The notes under the pieces were generated by a model. It ran no database searches. It was not told where the DNA came from and saw nothing but the letters and a program-made list of their open reading frames with translations. A stretch of 64,000 nucleotides of DNA from the NCBI RefSeq assembly GCF_000715075.1, contig NC_134096.1, positions 39,815,804 through 39,879,803 of the forward strand, in the 5' to 3' direction. Position numbers and translations under genes: made by a program. Positions 25,134-37,590 of this stretch are shown one piece after another. This DNA comes from Nicotiana tabacum. Its lineage: Eukaryota > Streptophyta > Magnoliopsida > Solanales > Solanaceae. The stretch's first letter is position 1. The number at the start of each line of letters is the position of its first letter.

Positions 25134-27995
25134 TGTAACGACCCGGCTAGTCGTTTCGAGTATTACAACCCAGTTTCCCCATTTACTTCTCAAATTGGGC
25201 TTTACAGTTGTTGTGTGACTTTCCAGGGCAATTGGTTCGGGTCCAGTGAGATTTTAGAATGAATTGGAACATCTAGTTCCAAGGTTAAAGCTTAAGTTAA
25301 AATAGTGACCGGATATCGACATATGTGTAAACGACCTCAGAATTTAATTCTGATGATTCCAATAGCTCTATATAGTGATTTTGGACTTAGGAGCGTATCC
25401 GGAAAATTATTTGGAGGTCCGTAATGGAATTAAGCTTGAAATGCCGAAAGTTAAATTTTTGGGAAGGTTGACCGGGGTTTCACTTTGTGATATCGAGGTC
25501 AGAATCATATTTTTGAAATTGGAACAGCTTTGATATTCCATTTATGACTTGTACGCAAAATTTGAGTTCATTCCAGATTGATTTGCTATGTTTCGGCATT
25601 GAACCTAGAATGTTCGATGTTGATTCTTCAAGAATATGTGGTATCACATTAAGCAAATGAGCTCCAAATTCCGTTTTTATTGAAGTATTAGATCCGAATT
25701 GAAATTACAGAGCCATAGCAAAAAGAATCGTTGAATTCGGACATCGTATGAGAGAGTTATGCCTATTTTCGTGTCTGGAACGATTTTTCCATCGTCGCGA
25801 GCGTCCAGGGTAGCGCGGGGCGCTAGACCTGGCACTGGGAATTTTGGGATGTTGGAAACTGCGCCAAAGGCAGCGCCCCACACTACTTGTGTCCCAAAAC
25901 AGCTGAGGGTCTATAAAATGGGGTTCTTGCCATTTTTACTCATTTTTGAGTTTATGGGGCTCAGTTTAGGCAATTCTTGGGCGATTTTCACGGAAAAATA
26001 TTGGGGTAAGTGTTCCTTATCCTATATTGATTATATTTCATGATTCCATATTCATTTACATCATGAATCCGTGAATTTATGGAAGAAAAATCAGATTTTT
26101 ATAAAATCTTTCAAAAATGTAAAATCAAGATTTGAAGGTCAATCCGATGTCGGAATTTGATAATTTTGGTATGGTTGGACTCGTATCGGAACGGGTGTTC
26201 GGATTTTGTAACTTTTGTCGGGTTTCGATACGTGGGCCCCACAGGCGATTTTTGAGCTAAATTTCAGATTTTTATGGAAAATTAGCATTTTTATATGGAA
26301 TTGATTCCTATCCCTTTTGTTGATTGTATAGAATTATTTTGACTAAGATTCGAGGCGTTCGGAGGCCGAATCAAGAGGAAAAGTTTTATTGGAATAAAGA
26401 ATTTGCTTGGATTGAGGTAAGTAACTCTTCTAATCTTGGAGTTGAGGGTATGAACCCTGAATATATGTATTTTGTAAATTGTTGGGAGGTGACGCACATG
26501 CTAGGTGACGGGCGTGTGGGCGTGCACTATAAAAATTGTGACATAATTGTTTATGTGGAATTTTATAGTTAAATAACCTTGGTATTTTCCATGCGGTTTT
26601 ATGTGTTAAAGAAATTGAGCTGAAAAGCATATTACAAATCATGTTGAGGCTATGTGCCAGTATTATTGGGACCCACAGAGGTCATATTGCTGTGAATTAT
26701 TGTGTTAAATTGAAAAGTCATACTCAGTCATATTCATTTCATTGCATATTATAACTCAGTTTTATGACTCTATTTTGATGCATAAAAATGTTTTGGGCCG
26801 AATGCCCTGTTTTACTAAGATGACCGAGTGGCTTGAGAGGTTTATGATTGAGTGAGGCCGAGGGCCTGATTTATGTTTCATATTCATGGGATTGGCATGC
26901 ATGCCGCACCATGTTGCATATTTATGGGATCGGGCTGCACGTCGCAGCATGTTATGTGTATGGATCGGGGCTGCCCGCCTGCAGCATACTTTATGACTGA
27001 GTGAGGCCGAGGGCCTGATTTGTGAGGATGAGTGTGGATCGGGGCTGCCCGCTTGCAGCATACTTTATTATTATCGCACGTGAGTTGTCCGTGCAAGAGT
27101 GATTGTGAGGTATGTCCGAGTGGCACGAGTGACTGTGAGGTTTGCCCGAGGGGCTGTTTATGATTTTATCATTGAGTTGCATCGCATTGGCATGCACACA
27201 TGACATACAAGCATAGAGATGTATTTTTTCTCATGATGTACAACATCACATCATTCATGATTTCTCACACATTTTTTGATAGAGGGGCATGCATTTGTTT
27301 TACACGGGTTATCCGAAAGGAAAAATGAAACATATTATTTATTATTGAGAATATTTTTGGAGAAATTTATTGTTTTCAAACTATTCATATTATTGGCAAC
27401 TTCGGCAAACAATTTGGGTTTTTACTGATGTATTTGAAAGAAAGAATTACTATTTTTGAAATCGTTATCTGGCTGAGTATTTTATCCCTGAGTTACTTCT
27501 GGTATTATTTGCTTTATGTTGTTATGGATTGTTGTGTACTATTGGTTGTGGACCCGAACTTGGTAGAAGCTCGTCATTACTTTCAACCTACGGCTAGGTT
27601 TGTTACTTACTCAGTACATGGGGTCGGTTGTACTGATACTACACTTCTGCACATTGCGTGTAGATGTTGGTTGTTGTTGTTGCTGTGCTCGATGGTTGCG
27701 GGATTTGAAGATGTACATGCGTTCCTGTTGTAGCTGCCTCTTGTTCAAGGTAGCCTTAGATTTATAAAAGCTCTGGTTATGTATTATTCAAACAGACTAT
27801 GTATTTATTTCATTTCCGTTTTGTATACTCTATTCTTAGAAGCTCATGATTTGTACTACCAGTTCCTGGGGAGATGTATCGGTTTTAGATATTTTCTTTT
27901 AATTAATTTCATTGGAATTGGATAGTTGAAAATTGGCTTACCTAACGGGTTGGGTTAGGCGCCATCACGACTAGTGGGATTTTTGGGTCGTGACA
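25134..27995 (+). repeat. 5' LTR of element D
   Basis: TG...CA ends. Contains the tip hairpin (25137-25155), the GC-rich inverted repeat (25809-25887), a TATA box (25911-25918), 5' splice-site matches at 26005 and 26416, the paired TGACG module (26490-26530), hairpin repeats (26880-27070) and the CCTAAC/GTTAGG hairpin (27941-27959). A 101-codon ORF at 27428-27733 recurs in the other LTR but shows no sign of selection. Confidence 0.92.
25911..25918 (+). promoter_or_regulatory. Candidate TATA box of LTR D (5')
   Basis: CTATAAAA, 24 bases after the GC-rich inverted repeat. The same box is at 32577-32584 in the 3' LTR, and a CATAAAAC form lies at the same place in LTR G. It would start transcription about 30 bases downstream. 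Confidence 0.55.
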
Positions 27996-27998
27996 AGG

Positions 27999-28010
27999 TG
28001 GTATCAGAGC
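27999..28010 (+). other. Primer binding site of D
   Basis: Perfect TGGTATCAGAGC, 3 bases after the LTR end; initiator tRNA-Met type. Confidence 0.92.
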
Positions 28011-31000
28011 TCTAGGTTCATAGGTTCTACAAGTCATGAGCAAGTGTCTAGTAGAGTCTTGCGGATCGGTATGATGACGTCCATACTTATCTTCGAGAGG
28101 CTACAGGGCATTTAGGATATACTTCCCATCTTTCTTTTCTTATCGTGCGCGATTGATTCAGCTTGAGACATAACTCTTTGAATTCCTTCCACGTATTCGT
28201 ATGCGCATATGAGCGCTCGGTATCAGTTGTGCATAGCCGGCTTGTGATTCTATAAACAAGGTTCGAGATGTGTATTCTATGTTTTGGTGATGGGCCAGTC
28301 TGGAGGACTTGAGGCCAGGTTTAGACCGCAGCTTAGGCTCGGTAGCTTCAGTTGTAACCTGTACATTTGGACTCATATGTCCGGTAATATCCCTATGAGT
28401 GGAAGTTGTGGCTCGATGAGCGGCGGCATGGTTTTGTGATGAGTATGATGTAAATGTGAGATGTGTTAAGATGATTTGAATATGACGAGAAGTGTTTCCT
28501 TGAAATATAAAGGAAAGGCCATTGGGTGCTTGATTTTCGAATTGATGTGGCGTATATAGTCTCCAGTATGAATGTTTTGAAGGATCTTTCATATGGTTAA
28601 ATTTTGGGGTAAAACTAAATTCTCACGTCTGGTTAATGAGTTTGGACTCAGATAGACTAAGTGATTGCATAGTTATTGTGAATGCGAAAGGGTATAACAA
28701 GATACTAGATTGAGGCTAAGCAGGTGGATTATCCCCTACGGAGTAATCTACGTAGGAGTATTCCTTATGATGTGAGTAGAGAGTTTCTTTTCTGCCGACA
28801 CGGTGTATGGGTGGAGATTTGAATCTGAATCTGGTTGAGAAAGTTGACTTGTGTGTTAAGAGGATGAATACGAGCTTAGCAGATGATTGAGGTGTTTTTA
28901 TGGTTGGCGTTGTATGAACTTGGGAAGAAGTTTCGTTGGACAGACTGTGGCATTATGGCAGTAAGAGAGTATTGGTATTGTGAGTTATGGAATGTTTTAA
29001 TCTATGGCTTTGAGCTAAGTGGGGGAGTCTGTTATTGACAATTTGATTTAATGGTTAGGTGTTAAATTTTAATTTTGGTCTGAGGCATACTTGTCGGTTA
29101 GCTATGACTTGCAGAAGTTGAGATCGAGGATGGCTCGAATAAGGAAATTCCTGGATAAGGATTATATTGCACGTATGAGTAAATGAAATTCGCAGGATAA
29201 GTAAGTTGTTATTGGTGAATGATGTAGTGCGCACGGAGTATGAATTTGATACGTGGTGTTAAAGTAGAGTTACTTCTTTGAGTGTTGTGGTGCTAATGGG
29301 GCACGTGTCTTTTGGCCCATTTGGGCGGTGCAATTAGATTTGAGCAAAGTGGGTGACTCCCGAGAAACATTTCAGTGGATTGAGAATTATATATAGCAAT
29401 TGACAATATTTTCGGACTTGTGTATGGATAAAATCCGAGATTTGCGTTTGATGGTGCCTGGACTTGCGAAAATTCTATATGACTAAGGATTCTACATTTT
29501 TGTATAAGGTAAGAAGAACAATTTCAAATTCGCATAAGGTATTCTCAAAGTGAGTGTTATAGTTGTGGTATTTTTGAAGGTGCTTAAGAAGAATAAAGTT
29601 GCTTATGGGTCCTAGGGCATTGTGGTTCTTTGCTAAGGTTTGTAGGGTGAGTTGTGGTTAAAGATCATGGTATTTTAGCAAGAAGAAGTATCAATCTGAA
29701 GACAAATTCGGAAGGGACTCGGAGAAAATAGGACAACTGGGTAGTAGGTTGGATCAGTATGGTAATGGATATGATCAGTTCTTTGGGTGCTTATGATGTG
29801 GGAGTTTTCTACAGGTGCTTTGTGGTAATACACCTGGACTTGGCGACCTGCGTGGCTTGGATGAGTTGGAGAGATTCGGTCCTGGTGGCTTGGTTGTGCA
29901 AATGGATTCCAAAGAATTCTTGATGGTTTCTAACGGTGTGGAGAACGTGTTATGTATTGTGATTTCCTCCTGGAAAGAAGCAAGAGAAAGGTTTATAACT
30001 AAAAGTGTATGTAAATTATTGGTGACTCAAAGTTGATAATAAGATTCTTGTGCTTTTCACATGATGGAAATATAGATGTTATGTGTTGTACGAAAGCTAG
30101 ATTTTCATGTACAAGGTGGCAGTACAGTCTTGAAGAGAAGTTAACGAATGTTGGACAACATGGACGATTTCAAATAACTAAATGAATACTATTACTACTT
30201 GGTGTTGTATGAGAAGGGGCGGACTTCAGAAGGCGCATTGTATTTTTACTTACGGATGTATAAATTAGTATTACGGTACTCACATGGTTGATAGACTACT
30301 GATATTCAAATTTTGTCAATTGGCACGGAAGAACTTTTAAAGTATTTCTCATGGGATGATCATGTATGAGAGAAGTGTTAGGCATTCGGGCGGTGGAGAT
30401 GGAATCAAATATGGTGATTCGCGTGTTTTATGGATTTGGAGATTGGGAGTTCTCAAGAGCGGATTGTTTCATGGTTATGGATTGTGAAGTGGTGGCCGGA
30501 GCTAGCCAGATGATAGAATGTGTTATGATTCAGTCATTATGGAGTTTCAAAAGAACTTTTATCTATTTGTGGGTAACCCGAGTTGATTTGGCGATCCATT
30601 GGTAGGCCTAATTAAGATGTGTATTCTACACCGAGCCGGAATGGTTGGCTCCATACTGCTATTGTTTAGGGATGTGTCATTCGGTTGATGTTGAGCTTAT
30701 CCGTGTTCTGAGATGATCTGTGAGTTGCTCCTTTATGCTATGAGGAGTTGTGATTCATTGGTTATGTGCACAGATGGTGCGGTCCTATTTGAGTTTTATA
30801 GTGGAATTTGAGCGTGATGAGTAATTGGGTATTGCATGATCGATTGCGTAATGGTTATGTTCTTTCAGGTTTTATGTGGCATTTTTGTCATTTGCCTCTC
30901 CGTGGTTATTGATTTTGAGCAGGGTGGCTTGGGGTATATTATATGGACCAACGTTTGAATGGGGACACACATTGCAGTAGAGTTATATTAAGGTATGAAC

Positions 31001-31780
31001 CTTGTGTTAGAATCGGGTGATGGTTCTACGGTGTATGATAAATTTTCAGCGTTTCGTTGTGGAGGTACTTGTTAATCTAGCGGGGCAGTTCTCTCATTAG
31101 AGTCATTTTTCCATGACTAGGTACATTTGAATTATTGCGTATTGGTGCACGGATGGCACGAGTTGTGGCTCTGAGTTATATTGGTGAGGCATGTCTATGG
31201 AATAATTGTGTTTAGTAATATAAGGTCATTGGACCTAGAATGGGTACTATCAGGTTTGATTTCGGTATATTCGGGAGTATAATATTGAAAGTCGGCTCAA
31301 AAAGCGATTATGGTTTTGGTTGGGGCGAGAGAGCTCTGTGACTTGTTTATTTCGCGCGTTTCTTTTATTATCAACAGTGTACGAAGGGTTTGGGATGAGG
31401 TTTGGTTTGATATGGGTTTAATACTAGTATGCAGTTAGTTTTGGAGTAGTCACTGCGATCGGGAATGGTGCTACGAGCAAGCGAGTTGTGTAATATGTTG
31501 GTTGATTATATCCGTGGTGATAGTTATAGCTCGATGCAACTTGTTCGGATTTATACGGTGTGTAAATGTAAGACAAAGTCTTGGAAGAAATTCTAAAGGT
31601 TGGAAATTTAATTCCAAGGTTTATGGGCTAGAGTTAAATTAATGAATTCAGTTGGATTGTGTTGTCAAGCCTATATGGAATAGGGTGACGCGGGTTCACC
31701 CCCGGGTATGTGTGTGGTAAGATGGAACAGTGATTTGATGGCTTGGAAACAACTCTTGGCACGTTCGAGGACGAATGTAT
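28011..31780 (+). other. Internal region of D, no recognisable coding sequence
   Basis: The first 110 bases carry the leader shared with A and B (TCTAGTAGAGTCTTG, then GAGGCTACAGGGCATTTAGG). The remaining 3.7 kb is rich in G and T on the plus strand. The longest ORF is 144 codons on the opposite strand (28158-28592) and has no motif I know. Forward ORFs do not exceed 79 codons. I looked for a zinc knuckle, DPGS, FIDD, TDH and the integrase D-D-E blocks and found none. Either the genes have eroded beyond reading or the element never had them. Confidence 0.7.
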
Positions 31781-31797
31781 GTTTAAGTAGGGGAGAA
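31781..31797 (+). other. Polypurine tract of D
   Basis: GTTTAAGTAGGGGAGAA next to the 3' LTR, after CGAGGACGAATG. Confidence 0.88.
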
Positions 31798-34729
31798 TGT
31801 AACGACCTGGCTGGTCGTTTCGAGTATTACAATCCAGTTTCCCCATTTACTTCTCAAATTGGGCTTTACAGTTGTTGTGTGACTTGCCGGGGCAATTGGT
31901 TCGGGTTCAGTGAGATTTTGGAATGAATTGGAACATCTAGTTCCAAGGTTTAAAGCTTAAGTTAAAATAGTGACCGGATATCGACTTATGTGTAAACAAC
32001 CTCGGAATTTAATTCTGATGATTCCAACAGTTCTGTATGGTGATTTTGGACTTAGGAGCATGTCCGAAAATTTATTTGGAGGTCCGTAATGGAATTGGGC
32101 TTGAAATGCCGAAAGTTGAATTTTTGGGAAGGTTGACCAGGGTTTCACTTTTTGATATCGAGGTCGGAATCATATTTTTGAAATTGGAACAGCTTTGATA
32201 TTCCATTTATGACTTGTACGCAAAATTTGAGTTCATTCCGGATTGATTGCTATGTTTCGGCATTGAACCTAGAATGTTTGATGTCGATTTTTCAAGAATA
32301 TGTGGTATCACATTAAGCAAATGAGCTCAAAATTCAATTTTTATTGAAGCATTAGATCCGTATTTAAATTACAGAGCCATAGCAAAAAGAATCGTTGAAT
32401 TCAGACATCGTATGAGAGAGTTATGCCTATTTCCGTGTCTGGAACGATTTTTCAGTCGCCGCGAGCGCCCAGGGTAGCGTGGGGCGCTAGCCCTGGCGCT
32501 GGGAATTTTGGGATGTTGGAAACTGCGCCAAAGGCAGCGCCCCACACTACCTGTGATGCCCGAAATAGCTGAGGGTCTATAAAACGGGGTTCTTGCCATT
32601 TTTACTCATTTTTGAGTTTATGGGGCTCAGTTTAGGCAATTCTTGGGCGATTTTCACGGAAAAATATTGGGGTAAGTGTTCCTTATCCTATATTGATTAT
32701 ATTTCATGATTCCATATTCATTTACATCATGAATCCGTGAATTTATGGAAGAAAAATCAGATTTTTATAAAATCTTTCAAAAATGTAAAATCAAGATTTG
32801 AAGGTCAATCCGATGTCGAAATTTGATAATTTTTGTATGGTTGGACTCGTATCGGAACGGGTGTTCGGATTTTGTAACTTTTGTCGGGTTTCGATACGTG
32901 GGCCTCACATGCAATTTTTGAGCTAAATTTCAGATATTTATGGAAAATTAGCATTTTCATATGGAATTGATTCCTATACCTTGTGTTGAATGTATAGAAT
33001 TATTTTGACTAAGATTCGAGGCGTTCGGAGGCTGAATCAAGAGGAAAAGGTTTATTGGAATAAAGAATTTGCTTGGATTGAGGTAAGTAACTCTTCTAAT
33101 CTTGGAGTTGAGGGTATGAACCCTGAATATATGTATTTTGTAAATTGTTGGGAGGTGACGCATATGCTAGGTGACGGGCGTATGGGCGTGCACTATAAAA
33201 ATTATGACATAATTGTTTATGTGGAATTTTATAGTTAAATAACCTTGGTATTTTACATGCGGGTTTATGTGTTAAAGAAATTGAGCTGAAAAGCATATTA
33301 CAAATCATGTTGAGGCTATGTGCCAGTATTATTGGGACCCACAGAGGTCATATTGCTGTAAATTATTGTGTTAAATTGAAAAGTCATACTCAGTCATATT
33401 CATTTTATTGCATATCATAACTCAGTTTTATGACTCTATTTTGATGCATAAAAAAATTTTGGGCTGAATGCCCTGTTTTACTGAGATGCCCGAGTGGCTT
33501 GAGAGTTTTATGATTGAGTGAGGCCGAGGGCCTGATTTATGTTTCATATTCATGGGATCGGGCTGCACGCCGCAACATGTTTGATATCGGCCGAGGGCCT
33601 GATTGTGAGGATGAGTCTGGATCGGGACTGCCCGCCTGCAGCATACTTTATTATTATCGCACGTAAGTTGTCCGTGCAGATTATAGCGCTTGGGATGAAG
33701 GATCCCCTCCGGAGTCTGTACACACCCCCAGTGAGCGCATGTACCTACTGAGTGCGAGTGCCGAGTGCCGAGTGCCGAGTGTTGAGTGACTGGGAGGCAT
33801 GAGTGATTATGAGGTATGCCCGAGTGGCAAGAGTGATTGTGAGGTATGCCCTAGTGGCATGAGTGACTGTGAGGTTTGCCCGAGGGGTTGTTTATGATTT
33901 TATCATTGAGTTGCATCGCATTGGCATGCACACAAGACATACAGGCATATAGATGTATTTTTCCTCATGCTGTACAACATCACATCATTCATGATTTTTC
34001 ACACATTTTTTGACAGATGGGCATGCATTTGTTTTACACGGGTTATCCGGAAGGAAAAATGAAACATATTATTTATTATTGAGAATATTTTTGGAGAAAT
34101 TTATTGTTTTCAAACTATTCATATTATTGGCAACTTCGGCAAACAATTTGGGTTTTTACTTATGTATTTGAAAGAAAGAACTACTATTTTTGAAATCATT
34201 ATCTGGCTGAGTATTTTATCCCTGAGTTACTTCTTGTATTATTTGCTTTATGTTGTTATGGATTGTTGTGTACTATTGGTTGTGGACCCGACCTTGGTAG
34301 AAGCTCGTCATTACTTTCAACCTACGACTAGGTTTGTTACTTACTTAGTACATGGGGTCAGTTGTACTGATACTACACTTCTGCACATTACGTGCAGATG
34401 TTGGCTATTGTTGTTGCTGTGCTCGATGGTTGCGGGATTTGAAGATGTACCTGCGTTCCTGTTGTAGCTGCCTCTTGTTCAGGGTAGCCTTAGATTTATA
34501 AAAGCTCTGTTTATGTATTATTCAAACAAACTATGTATTTATTTCATTTTCGCTTTGTATACTCTATGCTTAGAAGCTCATGATTTGTACTACCAGTTCT
34601 TGGGGAGATGTATCGGTTTTAGATATTTCCTTTTAATTAATTTCATTGGAATTGGATAGTTGGAAATTGGCTTACCTAACGGGTTGGGTTAGGTGCCATC
34701 ACGACTAGTGAAATTTTTGGGTCGTGACA
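31798..34729 (+). repeat. 3' LTR of element D
   Basis: Pairs with 25134-27995. It keeps the better GC-rich inverted repeat (32473-32488 with 32536-32551, 15 of 16 matching) and the better tip hairpin (31801-31819, perfect 7-bp stem). It differs from the 5' LTR mainly in the hairpin-repeat zone: only two copies, then an extra block at about 33680-33800 with the micro-repeat CCGAGTG (33760-33780), which also occurs in LTR B. Confidence 0.92.
32577..32584 (+). promoter_or_regulatory. Candidate TATA box of LTR D (3')
   Basis: CTATAAAA at the position equivalent to 25911 in the 5' LTR, just downstream of the GC-rich inverted repeat and about 90 bases before a GGGGTAAGT splice-site match. Confidence 0.5.
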
Positions 34730-34734
34730 GTTTC
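34730..34734 (+). repeat. Target site duplication of D, right
   Basis: GTTTC, identical to 25129-25133. Confidence 0.9.
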
Positions 34735-34956
34735 AAACTATGTTGACACTTAGTAGCTCATGTACTCGGTGACACCAGAATTTTGGGATGGTTGTAGTAG
34801 AGTTACAATTATTTTTATCAGATATTTATGAGACTTTCCACTGTATAGCTTATTAAAGTATGTTTTAATTCAAATGTGTAGTCGTGATGTGATTGTTGGC
34901 TTGCCTAGTAATGTATTAGGCGCGGTCACAACGGATTGGGATTTTGGGTCGTGACA
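34735..34956 (+). repeat. LTR of family C, second part
   Basis: Continues the sequence broken at 25133. GTTTC plus AAACTATGTTGACA matches GTTTCAAACTATATTAGACA in LTR B at 12053, followed by CTCATGTACTCGGTGACACC. It ends GGGTCGTGACA at 34956 with the TGCCTA/TAGGCG hairpin at 34902-34922. No PBS follows, so this is a solo or truncated LTR. Confidence 0.85.
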
Positions 34957-35997
34957 AAAAACTTATGTATTAATTTTTAGACTAATTAAAATTATATTTT
35001 AAAATAAACTGTGATATTATTTTGAGTATAGGTAAAATATTTATGTACAAAGCTAATTAAAATTTCTTAATAGGGAAGAGAATGTATAAAGTTAGAAATA
35101 GAAATAGTGCGATGATACTTATATTTTTAAATTTATTTAAAAATAAATAAATAAAATTATTAAATAATACTCAAAAATATTATTAATAGATTTAAATGAT
35201 GAAAGAGATCCGAGTAAGAGGATAATAGTGTACAAATACTTTAAATTTCAAGAATAATTTTTTTTACATTTATTTATGATTATTAAAAAGATAACAAGCA
35301 AGACATTAAGTCAATTTATAAGCTAATAAAAGATCACATTACAGTATAACAATATTAATTAATAAATAATGGAAAAACTATAAGCAAGGAACAAAAAAGA
35401 GAAAAAAATTATGTCTAAAAATGTAGAAGGATAAGATTTATTTGAATTTGAGATGAAAAATAAAGTGGTAGTAAGAATTTTGTTAAAATAATATAATTTA
35501 ATATTCTCAAACAAGACAGATCACAAAGTTATATGTTAATATTCTTTAATATTATTATTGATCGTAAAATATAATACAAGTACCAAAATCAAGGGGTTGG
35601 GTTATTACGGATATAGAAAAAGAAAACAGGTTATCCACATAATTAATATCAAATAATTATTTTTAATTTCTATATAGAGGGTTTAATTTTAAAGTTATTT
35701 GCACATAATTCAAATAACCCAAATCATAATTTGACATAGTTTATGTCTGCACATCATACGGGTACTAATACTAATATAATTAAAAAGTTAAAAAGTGATA
35801 ATACATTGTACTTGTGTAAATTTCTTAGAGTAGTTGCAATTTTTTTAAATTACTTTTAGAATCTTGTATTATGTGTAAATTCCTCCTTAAAAAACTAGCT
35901 TGGGATTTCCTGAAATGCCCGACTACAGTAGTCAAAATTTTAAATAAATTTTGTAATTCTTTTTACCCTTATTCAACTACTGTAGTCAGGTACTTGG
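34957..35997. other. AT-rich stretch with no recognised feature
   Basis: Very AT-rich; no ORF of note, no terminal repeats and no similarity to the rest of the window that I can see. Near its right end two copies of the palindrome GACTACAGTAGTC lie at 35921-35933 and, with one change and inverted centre, at 35975-35987. It may be old host or decayed repeat DNA. Confidence 0.6.
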
Positions 35998-37590
35998 TGT
36001 TGCACCCTATTTTGCACTAGTCAAAACAAGATTCAACTTGTGATTTCTCTGTTGTTGATGAAAGAGAGTCGCCACCTAATATTGAAAGGTATACTAGGGT
36101 ACCTATTTAATTATTAAAGGTTGTATTCTTTATTGGTCTACTAACCGGTGAGATCATGGGTAAGGGTTCTTGTTCTTCTAAGAGGAAGGTGTTAGGCACC
36201 CCTTAAAATCTACCTGAGGTAGCTCCATAGGACTTAGACTAGATTTGAAATTAATTATTTATACTATGTCTTAACTAGTGCTCTAAGGGTATACTATATA
36301 TTAGGACATAATATCTATAAGGAGAGAGTGTGGTTTAAAGAGGATGGATTTAAAGAAAAGTCTTTAGAAAAATTAGTGTTAGTATATATAAGCTTAAAAA
36401 GAACTTTGAAATATGGAAACGTTTGTACGAATGTGAAAAGGAAACCAAGTTAAAGCCTTTTGTTTCCAAAATTATGGAAGTTCGGGTCATTCTAACATGG
36501 CAAAAAGTGTTATGCAAATGATTCTAAGATATACCTTGGTCTTGAAGTAGAAAACTATTTGAAAGCCTTTGTTTTAGGTCAGCAACAACTTAATCTTTCG
36601 AAGTAGCTAATTCCTTTTAGAAAGATCAAATTAGCGACAATTCTGATTTTTTGAAATAGGGACAGCTGCCTTTGTTAAGCTTTTGGGCTTCAAAAAATTT
36701 TAAGAAAAGAGTTAATTAAGCATGACAACTTAATAACAACTTACAATTAATGGATATGAAATTAATTGCTAACTAAGGCTTCTTTTTAATCTTGAGTTCT
36801 TTAGGCTTGCCTAAAGTCATCCTATTAATTAAAAGATAAAGACAAACATTCAATCCAATATATATACTCGTCACATACATAATGAGATATAATAACAGAA
36901 AACAGCAACGAACAAAGACGTAGTACAACTGAGGAATGACGAAACAGTAAGTAAAGAGGTGAAGGGAAAGAAGTGACTCTAGGAGATTTGGGCCTCAAAA
37001 TGCAGGCCCAGCAGTAACAAATGACGAGCGACGGCAGACCCTTGGACCACAGTAGAGCTGGACTTGGGCTTGAGTTCTTAAAGAACTCAACATGCCCAAA
37101 TCATTTGTACATGCCCAAAAATAAAAGAGAGGTCATTAGGAGAACAGTATTGTATACATATCCATATATAAAATTCTCAAACAAAGATTAAAAGAAATAA
37201 CTCACAGTGTTTAGATGCTAAGGGAATCATACTAAGCAAAGATTAAAAGAAGAAATTACTAACAGTACCTAAATGATAAGGGAATCATGCTAATGTGAAG
37301 GTCGTGTATAGTGAATGAACCAGATTGAATACCTTTCGTTGCCGTTAAACACCAAACCCAAAGAGAGTAATAAGTGTCAATGAACTAAAGTCTAAAGAGA
37401 GAGTTCTACTCAAGGTCGATGCCTCCTTTGAATCCCCCGATACTTCAAAGTTCCCAAGGGTCTCAAGGCCCGAGGCAATGCTTGTGTCGGGGAGGGCAAC
37501 CCAACCTAGAGTTAAACTCTACTCCCAAATACCCTTACCCACTAACAACTAACTCATCCCTATAAGTTTAAATGCCAATGAGGCCCTCTC
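35998..37590 (-). repeat. H-type LTR fragment, interrupted by E
   Basis: On the minus strand its end reads AGGGTGCAACA, like the H LTR end at 9588. Inside it shares the GAGAGTCGCCACCTAA and GGTGTTAGGCACC blocks typical of this family. No PBS follows on the left. At 37590 it is cut by the LTR of element E. Nothing coding was seen in 35998-37590. Confidence 0.55.

Larger units (their letters stand above)
25134..34729 (+). mobile_element. LTR retrotransposon D, without recognisable gag-pol
   Basis: Structurally complete: two LTRs (2862 and 2932 bp) that are alike over their whole length, PBS, PPT and a perfect 5-bp target duplication. It sits inside the LTR of family C. The inside (27996-31797, 3.8 kb) shows none of the gag, protease, RT, RNase H or integrase motifs that I can read in B, E and G. 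This fits a large non-autonomous derivative (LARD). Over the first 320 bases the LTRs differ at about 20 places by hand count, so it is a fairly recent insertion. Confidence 0.9.

Noticed and set aside
26324..26572. 82-codon ORF, repeated at 32990-33238
   Set aside because: LTR duplication again; it overlaps the splice-site match and the TGACG module, whose conservation explains the open frame.
27428..27733. 101-codon hydrophobic ORF, repeated at 34162-34467
   Set aside because: Both copies are in the two LTRs of D, so the repetition comes from LTR duplication. The two peptides differ at about 9 of 101 residues, mostly by changing substitutions, so there is no sign of purifying selection.
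28158..28592. 144-codon minus-strand ORF in D as a gene
   Set aside because: No motif, starts just behind the PBS on the wrong strand, and low-complexity composition.
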